DNA of 6,570 bases from Pseudomonadota bacterium (GCA_023459535.1 JAEWTK010000210.1:1-6570), one strand, 5' to 3'; positions 1 to 6,200 are shown, numbered from the stretch's first letter. Numbers and translations: made by a program. The notes: generated by a model from the letters alone, not told the origin.

Positions 1-75
1 TTCTTAAGCTTATGGCACGCGTGTAACATCCGCGCAACCTGTCAGATTTAAAGAATAGAGAGAAAAATTACGAAT

Positions 76-89
76 TGTTAAGATTAACA
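76..89. repeat. Short inverted repeat in the gene-free left flank
   Basis: TGTTAA-GA-TTAACA forms a perfect 14-bp dyad in the AT-rich stretch downstream of the metallopeptidase gene. It could be an operator for a gene lying to the left of the window, or chance in AT-rich DNA. Nearby CGAG-GACG-CTCG (106-117) is a very short hairpin without a T-run, so it is not a credible terminator. I see no gene, tRNA end or integrase site in 1-134. Confidence 0.25.
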
Positions 90-134
90 TTCTGCGCGCT
101 GTAATCGAGGACGCTCGGAGTGACTTATGCAAAT

Positions 135-1076
135 TTAAGATGAAGCAATCAAATTCAGTTCTTCTAAACGAATGGCCATCGCCTGTTCTGATACATAGAA
201 GTGGTTAGCTAAAGAACTAAAATTTTTAAAATTGTATTTTTCAGACTTAGCTAGAAGTCTTGCAAGCTCTCGAACTGACATAGTCTTTAAGATTGTATAG
301 TCATAGCCAAGAGCGAATGCTGTATTTTCATCAACGTAGAACTGCTCTGCTAAAAACAGCTGCTTAAAAATCTTCCTTACCAATTTCTCCGGCATCAAAA
401 AATAAGTAGCGAACTTGTCAGCTTGAATTTCAGTAGAAGAGCGATTTTGTAAAAAAGCACTATTAATTGGTCTATCACGATGCATGCCATTGCTCGCATG
501 CATAACTGCGTGCCCTAGCTCATGTGCAGCAGTGAACCTCCGAGTTTCGGATGGAAACTGTCTTGAGATTTGGATGCGCTTCAACTTTTTGTTGATAGTT
601 CCTGCTACTTCGAAAGCTACATCACCACGTTGAAACTGGCCTAAAGTTTCGACTAACTCAAAATTGAAGCCTAGCGCTTTGAAAGCTAATTCTGGATCTA
701 AAAGCTCAATAGGGTTGGAGGAACTAGATAGCAATGATTTCCGATTTTTCCAAAGTTCAATTTGGATGGTTCTTGCGAATTTTTCAATTTCTTTATCGGA
801 ATAATAGTCACGAGGTTTGGCGTTAAATTCAGTTAATTGCATTGATGCAACAGAGTTAAGCTTTCTAATTGCTTGGAATCCATGGGCTCCATGATCATGA
901 GCATAAGGATTTTCCAGGAGAATGCGATCTTGTGCGATTTCTTCTAACGTCGCTTCAACAAAGGAGTAAGTCGGTGGAAGTGCGCTTAACTTCCCCTCCC
1001 CGTCAATATGCGCATACGGGTTCTGTTTAAGAAAGCGATCTTTTTTGATTTGAATTGAGCTAGCTTCTAGAGGCAT
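135..1076 (-). CDS. ImmA/IrrE-family (M78, DUF955) zinc metallo-endopeptidase
   Basis: This encodes a predicted cytoplasmic zinc protease of 313 residues. The family signature is clear: HELGH at residues 185-189 (zinc-binding histidines and catalytic Glu186), followed by E216 in an E-x-x-AD-x-FA-x(2)-FLMP block (216-229), with E216 the likely third zinc ligand. The C-terminus (about 270-313) looks like the small helical/winged segment usual in this family. Characterised relatives (ImmA, IrrE) cleave DNA-binding repressors to release stress or phage genes. The substrate here is unknown. The N-terminal ~75 residues are not a recognisable HTH and instead carry a duplicated D-R-x-L-x(2)-NPYAH-x(2)-G motif (residues 13-26 and 50-63). 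I chose the ATG at 1076 because AAAGGTGG lies 5 bases upstream; a GTG at 1085 overlaps that ribosome binding site. The gene is visibly richer in A/T than its neighbours, which suggests horizontal acquisition. No partner regulator is visible beside it. The family call is secure, the role is not. Confidence 0.9.
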   Translation of the reverse strand: MPLEASSIQIKKDRFLKQNPYAHIDGEGKLSALPPTYSFVEATLEEIAQDRILLENPYAHDHGAHGFQAIRKLNSVASMQLTEFNAKPRDYYSDKEIEKFARTIQIELWKNRKSLLSSSSNPIELLDPELAFKALGFNFELVETLGQFQRGDVAFEVAGTINKKLKRIQISRQFPSETRRFTAAHELGHAVMHASNGMHRDRPINSAFLQNRSSTEIQADKFATYFLMPEKLVRKIFKQLFLAEQFYVDENTAFALGYDYTILKTMSVRELARLLAKSEKYNFKNFSSLANHFYVSEQAMAIRLEELNLIASS

Positions 1077-1081
1077 AACTT

Positions 1082-1089
1082 CCACCTTT
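1082..1089 (-). promoter_or_regulatory. Ribosome binding site that fixes the metallopeptidase start
   Basis: AAAGGTGG on the minus strand lies 5 bases before the ATG at 1076. It overlaps the alternative GTG codon at 1083-1085, which makes that upstream start unlikely. No convincing promoter was found in the 73 bases between nrdJb and this gene. Confidence 0.7.
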
Positions 1090-1149
1090 CTAACAATGGC
1101 TCATATCAAATTCAACATAAGAATAAGCCCATGTGAAATTACATAATCA

Positions 1150-1848
1150 TTAACCGCACTTACTCTCGCCGCAATTCAAACAAGTCAAACATCCGTCCAT
1201 CACAATCGCCGCCTTGGTGTGGCACTTGTTGCAGAGTTGCGCGCCGGCGGGGAAGCCTTCGGCGTTGACCGGTTCATGGGCGTTCTTTTCCATGTACTGG
1301 GTCTTTTTTTCCTCGATCAGTTTTTTCTGGTGTTGATCCGGCTCGGCCTTTTTCAGCATGCCGATTTCCTGCAGGTGCTGTTCCAGCACTTCACCGATCT
1401 CGGCGACCAGGCTGGGGATGTATTTGCCGCCCTTTTTGAAATAGCCGCCGCTGGGGTCGAACACGCTGTGCAGTTCTTCAACCAGGAAGGTGACATCGCC
1501 GCCCTTGCGGAATACGGCGGACATGACGCGGGTTAGCGCGACGATCCACTGGAAGTGGTCCATGTTCTTGGAGTTGATGAAGATCTCGAACGGACGGCGG
1601 TGTTCCTGCGGGGTGCCTTCGTTCATGATGACGTCGTTGATGGTGATGTAGAGCGCGTGCTCGGTCACCGGCGTCTTGATCTTGTAGGTGTTGCCGACCA
1701 GTTTTTCCGGACGGCTCAGCGGTTCGCCCAGTTGCAGGATCTCGGCGGTTTTCTGCGAGGCCAGCAGTTCGGCTTCGGCCGCCTTGGCCTTGTCTTCTTC
1801 GGTGACGACGTTGTAGCCGGTGATTTTCTTTTCGATTTTGATAGCCAT
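1150..1848 (-). CDS. nrdJb: Class II (B12-dependent) ribonucleotide reductase, NrdJb tail subunit
   Basis: This 232-residue protein corresponds to the C-terminal part of long NrdJ reductases, here a separate chain as in the split NrdJa/NrdJb enzyme of Pseudomonas aeruginosa. Residues of about 65-165 form a TSCPD-type domain, including RRPFEIFINS, the VMSAVFRKGGD stretch and GGYFKKGGKYIPSLVAEIGE. After a charged helical linker (about 165-195) comes a cysteine-rich tail with C206-x2-C209, C220, C223-x2-C226 and C231, ending C-G. In long class II enzymes such a Cys-rich finger is reported to bind zinc and to help re-reduce the active-site disulfide using thioredoxin or glutaredoxin. I infer that NrdJb supplies this function in trans to NrdJa. 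It starts 27 bases after the nrdJa stop and has a strong AAGGAGA site (1855-1861) 6 bases before the ATG, so it is co-transcribed but independently initiated. No terminator with a T-run is visible after the stop. Confidence 0.9.
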   Translation of the reverse strand: MAIKIEKKITGYNVVTEEDKAKAAEAELLASQKTAEILQLGEPLSRPEKLVGNTYKIKTPVTEHALYITINDVIMNEGTPQEHRRPFEIFINSKNMDHFQWIVALTRVMSAVFRKGGDVTFLVEELHSVFDPSGGYFKKGGKYIPSLVAEIGEVLEQHLQEIGMLKKAEPDQHQKKLIEEKKTQYMEKNAHEPVNAEGFPAGAQLCNKCHTKAAIVMDGCLTCLNCGESKCG

Positions 1849-1854
1849 GTTTTT

Positions 1855-1861
1855 TCTCCTT
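1855..1861 (-). promoter_or_regulatory. Strong ribosome binding site of nrdJb
   Basis: AAGGAGA on the minus strand sits 6 bases before the nrdJb ATG, inside the 27-base gap after the nrdJa stop codon. Its near-ideal form suggests NrdJb is translated efficiently by independent initiation rather than by coupling. Confidence 0.75.
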
Positions 1862-1875
1862 GAGCGGTCAGTTCA

Positions 1876-4020
1876 TCAGAACTTGCCGTAGTAACCTTCC
1901 TTCAGCGCGTCGTACAGATTGGCGGCGCTGTGGATCTCGCCGTCGTATTCGATCTCTTCGTTGCCCTTGGCTTCGATGATGGCGCCGTCTTCCAGCGTGA
2001 ACTTGTAGGTGGTGTTTTCCAGATCCTTCTCGGTCACCAGCACGCCCTGGAAGGCTTCCGGGTTGAAGCGGAAGGTGGTGCAGCCCTTCAGGCCCTTGTC
2101 GTAGGCGTAGAGGTAGATGTTCTTGAAGTCCTCGAAGTCGTAGTCGGTCGGCACGTTGATGGTCTTGGAAATGGAGCTGTCGATCCATTTCTGTGCGGCG
2201 GCCTGAATGTCCACGTGGGCCTTGGCCTGGATCGTCGAGGAATCGAGGAAGTAATCCGGCAGCTGTTCTTCCGGTTTGTCGGAGAACGGCATGGCGCTCG
2301 CATTGACCAGTTCGCGGTAGGCCAGCAGTTCGTAGGAGAAGACGTCGACCTTCTCCTTGGATTTCTTGCCCTCGCGAATCACGTTGCGCGCATAGTGGTG
2401 GGCGAACGAAGGTTCGATACCGTTGCTGGCGTTGTTGGCAAGCGACAGTGAAATGGTGCCGGTCGGCGCGATCGAACTGTGGTGCGTGAAGCGCACGCCG
2501 TTCTTGGCGATCTCCTTGCGCAGGGCTTCCGGGAACTGCTGCATGTACTTGCTGTAGAGGCCCATCAGCACCTTGCCTTTGACCTTGGCGCCGAGCTTGA
2601 TACCGTCGGCCTTCATTTCCGGACGCTTGGCCAGCATGTCGGCGGTAACGACGAACTCTTCTTCCATGATCGGTGCCGGGCCTTTTTCCTTGGCCAGTTC
2701 GACGCCGACTTCCCAACCCACTTCGGCCATGACCTTGGTCACTTCTTCGGTGAATCTCAATGAATCGGCTTCGCCGTATTTCATCTTGAGCATGGTCAGT
2801 GTGGAGCCGAGGCCGAGGTAGCCCATGCCGTGGCGACGCTTGCGGGCGATTTCGTCACGCTGTTGTTGCAGCGGCAGGCCGTTGATCTCGACTACGTTGT
2901 CCAGCATGCGGGTGAAAGTGGCGACCACTTCGCGGTATTCGTCCCAGTCGAAATGCGCCTTGTCGGTGAAAGGCTGGCGCACGAACTTGGTCAGGTTGAC
3001 CGAACCCAGCAGGCAGGCGCCATAAGGCGGCAAGGGCTGTTCGCCGCAAGGGTTGGTAGCGCGGATGTTCTCGCAGAACCAGTTGTTGTTCATCTCGTTG
3101 ACGCGGTCGATAAGGATGAAGCCCGGCTCGGCGAAGTCGTAGGTGGAGGACATGATCACATCCCACAGACGCTGCGCCTTGATGGTCTTATAGACGCGGC
3201 AGGCGACCTTGCCGTCGGATTCGCGGGTCAGGTATTTGTTCTTGACCGGCCATTCGCGCCAGACCACTTTGCTGTCATCCTTCAGGTCGAGCTTGTCGGC
3301 TTCGGCTTCACTGGCGGTGACCGGGAAGGCCAGTTTCCACTCGGCATCGGCTTTCACCGCTTCCATGAATTCCTTGGTGATCAGGCAGGATAGATTGAAC
3401 TGGCGCAGGCGGCCGGCTTCGCGTTTGGCCTTGATGAAGTCGGTGACATCCGGATGGGAGATGTCGAAAGTCGCCATCTGTGCGCCGCGACGGCCACCGG
3501 CGGAAGAGACGGTGAAGCACATCTTGTCGTAGATATCCATGAAGGACAGCGGGCCGCTGGTGTAGGCGCCGGCGCCGGCGACAAATGCGCCTTTCGGACG
3601 CAGGGTGGAGAATTCGTAACCGATGCCGCAACCGGCTTTCAGGGTCAGGCCGGCTTCATGCACTTTTTCCAGGATGCCGTCCATGCTGTCTTCAACCGTG
3701 CCGGATACCGTGCAGTTGATGGTGGAGGTAGCTGGTTTGTGTTCCAGCGCACCGGCGTTGGAAGTGATGCGGCCGGCGGGGATGGCACCGCGGCGCAGAG
3801 CCCAGACGAACTTCTCGTACCACAATTCGCGTTTTTCTTCGGTGTCTTCGGCATCAGCCAGTGCGCGTGCCACGCGACGATAGGTGTCGTCCATGGATGC
3901 GTCGAGACATTCACCCTGCTTGGTCTTCAGGCGGTACTTCTTGTCCCAGATATCGAGGGAGACAGATTGCATGGGAACTTCTTTTTCGGTCTCTTGAGAC
4001 ATTTTCACGGCCTTGAGCAT
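1876..4020 (-). CDS. nrdJa: Class II (adenosylcobalamin-dependent) ribonucleotide reductase, catalytic subunit NrdJa
   Basis: This 714-residue protein is the alpha chain that reduces ribonucleotides to deoxyribonucleotides with adenosylcobalamin as radical generator, in the cytoplasm and independent of oxygen. The core signature is N323-P-C325-G-E327 in NPCGEQPLPPYGACLLGSVN, giving the thiyl-radical Cys325 with Asn323 and Glu327. The redox cysteines are C103 (INCTVSG) and C336 (YGACLLGS). C336 lies 11 residues after the radical cysteine, the same spacing as C322/C333 in the Thermotoga maritima enzyme. The substrate-phosphate loop is APTGTISLSLANNASNG (518-534). A further Cys647 lies in KGCTTFR. 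The chain lacks the TSCPD/Cys-rich tail, which nrdJb encodes next. The ATG at 4020 is preferred: AGGAAGGA (4030-4037) precedes it by 9 bases, and in-frame Met7 and Met17 have poorer sites. A likely NrdR box lies upstream, which indicates repression by NrdR. No cobalamin riboswitch was recognised in the leader. Confidence 0.95.
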   Translation of the reverse strand: MLKAVKMSQETEKEVPMQSVSLDIWDKKYRLKTKQGECLDASMDDTYRRVARALADAEDTEEKRELWYEKFVWALRRGAIPAGRITSNAGALEHKPATSTINCTVSGTVEDSMDGILEKVHEAGLTLKAGCGIGYEFSTLRPKGAFVAGAGAYTSGPLSFMDIYDKMCFTVSSAGGRRGAQMATFDISHPDVTDFIKAKREAGRLRQFNLSCLITKEFMEAVKADAEWKLAFPVTASEAEADKLDLKDDSKVVWREWPVKNKYLTRESDGKVACRVYKTIKAQRLWDVIMSSTYDFAEPGFILIDRVNEMNNNWFCENIRATNPCGEQPLPPYGACLLGSVNLTKFVRQPFTDKAHFDWDEYREVVATFTRMLDNVVEINGLPLQQQRDEIARKRRHGMGYLGLGSTLTMLKMKYGEADSLRFTEEVTKVMAEVGWEVGVELAKEKGPAPIMEEEFVVTADMLAKRPEMKADGIKLGAKVKGKVLMGLYSKYMQQFPEALRKEIAKNGVRFTHHSSIAPTGTISLSLANNASNGIEPSFAHHYARNVIREGKKSKEKVDVFSYELLAYRELVNASAMPFSDKPEEQLPDYFLDSSTIQAKAHVDIQAAAQKWIDSSISKTINVPTDYDFEDFKNIYLYAYDKGLKGCTTFRFNPEAFQGVLVTEKDLENTTYKFTLEDGAIIEAKGNEEIEYDGEIHSAANLYDALKEGYYGKF

Positions 4021-4029
4021 GGGAACGCA

Positions 4030-4037
4030 TCCTTCCT
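4030..4037 (-). promoter_or_regulatory. Ribosome binding site of nrdJa
   Basis: AGGAAGGA on the minus strand lies 9 bases before the ATG at 4020. It supports that start over the internal in-frame methionines at residues 7 and 17. Confidence 0.65.
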
Positions 4038-4069
4038 GATTTTGCTAGATTTTCTTGTTGGGGACTACT

Positions 4070-4085
4070 GCACTGTTTATCGGGG
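4070..4085. promoter_or_regulatory. Candidate second, degenerate NrdR box
   Basis: GCACTGTTTATCGGGG matches the NrdR-box pattern (A-CAC-W-ATATWTW-GTG-W) at about 11 of 16 positions, with an intact CAC left arm and a poor right arm. NrdR boxes usually come in pairs about three helical turns apart. This one lies 30 bp centre to centre (14-bp linker) from the strong box, slightly short of the usual 31-32 bp. It would fall in the nrdJa 5' leader. Confidence 0.4.
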
Positions 4086-4099
4086 AAAACAGGCTCCAA

Positions 4100-4115
4100 C
4101 CACAATATGTTGTGA
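4100..4115. promoter_or_regulatory. NrdR box upstream of nrdJa
   Basis: CCACAATATGTTGTGA is very close to the known NrdR-box consensus (ACACWATATWTWGTGT), with the CACAA and TTGTG arms intact. Flanking CCAA (4096-4099) and TTGG (4116-4119) extend the dyad to 24 bp. NrdR is the nucleotide-sensing repressor of ribonucleotide reductase genes. The box covers the predicted nrdJ start site (about 4118), a position suited to repression. The neighbouring waaA gene is an unlikely target. Confidence 0.85.
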
Positions 4116-4124
4116 TTGGATGTA

Positions 4125-4153
4125 AAGTTATGTCATTACGTAGGGTTCGTCAA
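4125..4153 (-). promoter_or_regulatory. Probable sigma70 promoter of the nrdJab operon
   Basis: On the minus strand, TTGACG (4148-4153) is a good -35 element. It is followed after exactly 17 bases by TAACTT (4125-4130), a weak -10. The start would fall near 4118, giving a leader of about 98 bases before nrdJa. The strong -35 and the adjacent NrdR box support the call; the -10 is the weak point. Confidence 0.5.
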
Positions 4154-4174
4154 CCATAAATTTGTATCAAAAAC

Positions 4175-4191
4175 TGCACCGGAAAAGTGCA
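4175..4191. repeat. Inverted repeat TGCAC-N7-GTGCA
   Basis: A perfect 5-bp dyad lies in the shared nrdJa/waaA upstream region, just upstream of the nrdJ -35 element. Its loop contains CCGGAAAA, which recurs at 4250-4257. A regulator site is possible, but no known family consensus was recognised. Confidence 0.3.
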
Positions 4192-4203
4192 TCAAAGGCA
4201 ATA

Positions 4204-4248
4204 GCCAGACTGGCCTTGCGATTGCTCAAGGTGAGTCCTTGCTCACCT
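4204..4248 (+). repeat. Overlapping inverted repeats in the waaA leader
   Basis: GCCAG-A-CTGGC (4204-4214) is followed by CAAGG-TGAGT-CCTTG (4227-4241), which overlaps AGGTGAG-TCCTTG-CTCACCT (4229-4248). The last two share bases, so only one can form at a time in RNA. TTGCTCA also occurs twice (4222-4228, 4239-4245). The dyads are visible in the sequence; whether they act in RNA or as protein sites is unknown. Confidence 0.4.
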
Positions 4249-4249
4249 G

Positions 4250-4277
4250 CCGGAAAATAATTTTCTGGACATTTTTT
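4250..4277 (+). terminator. Terminator-like hairpin ahead of waaA
   Basis: CCGGAAAATAATTTTCTGG can fold as a 7-bp stem (one G-U pair, three G-C pairs) with a 5-base loop. ACA and then six T residues (4272-4277) follow it. It points toward waaA and ends 31 bases before its ATG. This could be an attenuator, but the stem is AT-rich and weak. The same bases include AATAAT (4256-4261), which could instead be the -10 of a waaA promoter with a poor -35. Confidence 0.3.
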
Positions 4278-4308
4278 CGCGGCTGTTGATGTGTGAGAAA
4301 ATCGGTCC

Positions 4309-5562
4309 ATGTCCAGATTCTTCTATTCGCTACTGCTCTATGCGCTGTTGCCTTTTACGCCACTGAAACTCCTGTGGCGCGGTATGCGCCAGCCGGAATA
4401 CCGGCAGCATCTGGCGGAGCGTTACGGCTTCTATAAAATCAGTCCGCAACAACCGGTCATCTGGCTGCATTGCGTTTCGCTCGGCGAAACCCGCGCCGCC
4501 GCGCCCCTGGTGCAGGCGCTGATGGCGCAACACCCGCAGCATCGCATCCTGCTGACCCACGCAACGCCGACCGGGCGCGAGGCTGGTGAGCAGTTGTTCG
4601 GCGACCGTGTAGACCGCGTCTATCTGCCCTACGATACACCGGATGCGGTGGCGCGTTTTCTCCATCATTTCCGCCCAACCATCGGGCTGCTGATGGAGAC
4701 CGAGCTCTGGTTCAACCTGATCGCCGGCTGCCGGGCGCGGGATATCCCCCTGTTGCTGGTCAATGCACGGCTGTCTGAGCGCTCGGCCCGTGGCTACGGC
4801 AAGGTGGCGGATCTGACGCGGCAGGGGTTGCGGGGTCTGACGGCGATTGCCGCGCAGACAGATCAGGATGCAGCGCGTTTCCGGCAACTCGGCGCGGCGC
4901 AGGTGACGGTGTGCGGCAACCTCAAGTTCGATGTACAGCCGCCTGCTAGTGCCAACAGTGCCGGTGCCGCCTTGCGCGCCCTGTTCGGTGCGCGGCCGGT
5001 GTTCCTCGCCGCCAGCACGCGCGACGGCGAAGAGGCGCTTGTTTTGGATGCCGTGCAGCAACTACAGATCCCCGGGTTGCTGACAGTCATCGTGCCGCGT
5101 CACCCACAGCGCTTCGACGACGACGCCACCCTGTTGCAAAAGCGCGGGCTGCGCTTCGCACGCAAGTCATCGCTGACCGAGCCGCTGCCGGCTGATACCG
5201 AGGTGCTGCTGGGCGACAGCATGGGTGAGATGTTCACTTATTATGCGGCCTGTGACTTGGCTTTCATCGGCGGCAGCCTGCTGCCCCTCGGCGGCCAGAA
5301 CCTGATCGAGGCCTGTGCCATGGGCAAGCCGGTGCTGATCGGGCCGCATACCTTTAATTTCGAGCAGGCGACCGAACAGGCGATCGCGCACGGCGCGGCC
5401 TTGCGCGTGGCTGATGCGCCGGCACTGTCGGCTGGTTTGCAGCGCCTGTTGCAGGACGAGCAGGAACGTCTGCGGATGTCGGCCGCAGCGTTTGCATTCA
5501 GCGCCAGTGCTACCGGCGCGACGGAACGTATCGCGTCACTGGTCGCGCGGTATTTGCAGTGA
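4309..5562 (+). CDS. waaA: 3-deoxy-D-manno-octulosonic acid (Kdo) transferase, glycosyltransferase family 30
   Basis: WaaA (KdtA) transfers Kdo from CMP-Kdo to the lipid A precursor at the cytoplasmic face of the inner membrane, an essential step of lipopolysaccharide inner-core synthesis in most Gram-negatives. The 417-residue length is normal for the family. Residues of about 4-20 form an N-terminal hydrophobic anchor, followed by the usual LLWRGMRQPEYR segment. WLHCVSLGE (52-60) carries E60, equivalent to the proposed catalytic base. Further family blocks are LMETELW, VNARLSERSARGYGK, VCGNLKFD, LAASTRDGEE, IVPRHPQRF, and the CMP-binding-side stretch FIGGSLLPLGGQNLIEACAMGKPVLIGPHTFNF split around residues 320-350. 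The ribosome binding site is weak (GAGA well upstream of the ATG), but the start agrees with the conserved anchor. It is divergent from nrdJa and converges on the hydrolase gene with a 9-base gap. Whether it adds one or two Kdo residues cannot be read from the sequence. Confidence 0.95.
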   Translation: MSRFFYSLLLYALLPFTPLKLLWRGMRQPEYRQHLAERYGFYKISPQQPVIWLHCVSLGETRAAAPLVQALMAQHPQHRILLTHATPTGREAGEQLFGDRVDRVYLPYDTPDAVARFLHHFRPTIGLLMETELWFNLIAGCRARDIPLLLVNARLSERSARGYGKVADLTRQGLRGLTAIAAQTDQDAARFRQLGAAQVTVCGNLKFDVQPPASANSAGAALRALFGARPVFLAASTRDGEEALVLDAVQQLQIPGLLTVIVPRHPQRFDDDATLLQKRGLRFARKSSLTEPLPADTEVLLGDSMGEMFTYYAACDLAFIGGSLLPLGGQNLIEACAMGKPVLIGPHTFNFEQATEQAIAHGAALRVADAPALSAGLQRLLQDEQERLRMSAAAFAFSASATGATERIASLVARYLQ

Positions 5563-5571
5563 GTTTGTGGA

Positions 5572-6126
5572 CTAGCGGATGAGTTTGCTGAGCGTCTTGA
5601 AGGCTTCGCCCTCGGCCTTGCCCAGCCACTCGAAGATGACGGATTCGGTGTTGCTGACGACAATGCCGGCCTGACGTAGGCGCGTCAGTGCGTTGGTCTT
5701 GTTGGCCGTATTGCGTGAGAGCACGGCATCCTCGACGACAAACACTTGCCTGCCCTGTTCACGTAGCGCCAGTGCAGTCTGCAAAATGCAGATGTGCGCT
5801 TCCATGCCGGCCAGTACCACCTGTGGCCGGTCGCCGACCAGTTTGCGCTGAAAGGTCGGTTCCTCGCAGCAGGAGAAAGCCGTCTTGCTCACCGCAGCCT
5901 GAGTCAGCAGCGGTTGCAGTTCGGCGCAGGTCGGCCCCAGCCCTTTGGGATACTGTTCCGTATGGATGACCGGCACTTCCAGCAACGCGGCGGCCTGCAG
6001 CAGGATCGCGTTGTTCTTCAATACCTGCTGCCTGTGTTCGGCAGGCATGGCGCTCGCCAGTCTTTCCTGCATATCAATGACGACCAGCTGGCTGCTGGCG
6101 GCTTGGCAGATCAGGTGGGTTTGCAT
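5572..6126 (-). CDS. Isochorismatase-family cysteine hydrolase
   Basis: This 184-residue, presumably cytoplasmic protein has the isochorismatase-like fold. The expected catalytic triad is visible: D18 in VVIDMQERL, K81 in SKTAFSC, and the nucleophile C113 in GMEAHICILQTALALREQG. The alpha/beta pattern continues with VFVVEDAVLSR. Its length is typical of the small YcaC-like branch rather than of true isochorismatases with an extra carrier domain. Members hydrolyse varied amides or imides (nicotinamide, carbamoyl compounds), so no substrate is assigned. The ATG at 6126 has AGGGA (6136-6140) 9 bases upstream, and that site lies inside the degenerate outermost copy of a 14-bp repeat. It follows a tolC-like gene after 47 bases and is probably co-transcribed with it. 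No terminator is visible in the 9 bases separating it from the end of waaA. Confidence 0.88.
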   Translation of the reverse strand: MQTHLICQAASSQLVVIDMQERLASAMPAEHRQQVLKNNAILLQAAALLEVPVIHTEQYPKGLGPTCAELQPLLTQAAVSKTAFSCCEEPTFQRKLVGDRPQVVLAGMEAHICILQTALALREQGRQVFVVEDAVLSRNTANKTNALTRLRQAGIVVSNTESVIFEWLGKAEGEAFKTLSKLIR

Positions 6127-6130
6127 CGGT

Positions 6131-6200
6131 TTCAGTCCCTGGCGATCAGTTATTTGTGATCAATTCTTCGCTATCAGTTCTTTGCAATCAGCTGCTGGTT
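6131..6200. repeat. Degenerate 14-bp tandem repeat, five units, across the tolC stop codon
   Basis: Units start at 6131, 6145, 6159, 6173 and 6187. The clearest are ATCAGTTATTTGTG (6145), ATCAATTCTTCGCT (6159) and ATCAGTTCTTTGCA (6173); units 6145 and 6159 each match 6173 at 11 of 14 positions, while the outer units are more degenerate. On the coding strand each unit carries TGA. Because 14 is not a multiple of three, successive copies place TGA in successive frames. The real stop of the tolC-like gene is in the 6173 unit, and the ribosome binding site of the hydrolase is in the 6131 unit. Confidence 0.7.

Noticed and set aside
1077..1085. GTG start three codons upstream for the metallopeptidase
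   Set aside because: It overlaps the AAAGGTGG ribosome binding site that serves the ATG at 1076.
1086..1149. Intrinsic terminator after nrdJb
   Set aside because: GGCTTAT (1123-1129) and ATGAGCC (1098-1104) on the minus strand can pair, but the loop is 18 bases, the stem includes a G-U pair and no T-run follows.
1868..2716. 282-codon minus-strand frame overlapping nrdJa
   Set aside because: It is an alternate frame of the nrdJa 3' half. Its product is a low-complexity Arg/Gly/Gln-rich sequence, typical of a GC-rich shadow frame.
4021..4118. Cobalamin riboswitch in the nrdJa leader
   Set aside because: Expected in principle for a B12-dependent enzyme, but the leader of about 98 bases is too short and I see no recognisable B12-box.
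3454..4125. 223-codon open frame on the plus strand over nrdJa
   Set aside because: It is antisense to the strongly supported nrdJa catalytic gene, has no recognisable domain or ribosome binding site, and such frames are common opposite GC-rich genes. The same applies to plus-strand frames at 1219-1536, 1555-1863, 1930-2451, 2830-3393 and 3209-3532.
4330..5061. 243-codon minus-strand frame over waaA
   Set aside because: It is antisense to all the conserved WaaA motifs, with no domain of its own.
5560..5587. Direct repeat TGAGTTTG at the waaA/hydrolase convergence
   Set aside because: Two 8-base copies 20 bp apart straddle the stop codons. They are short, and the second lies in coding sequence, so chance is the simplest explanation.
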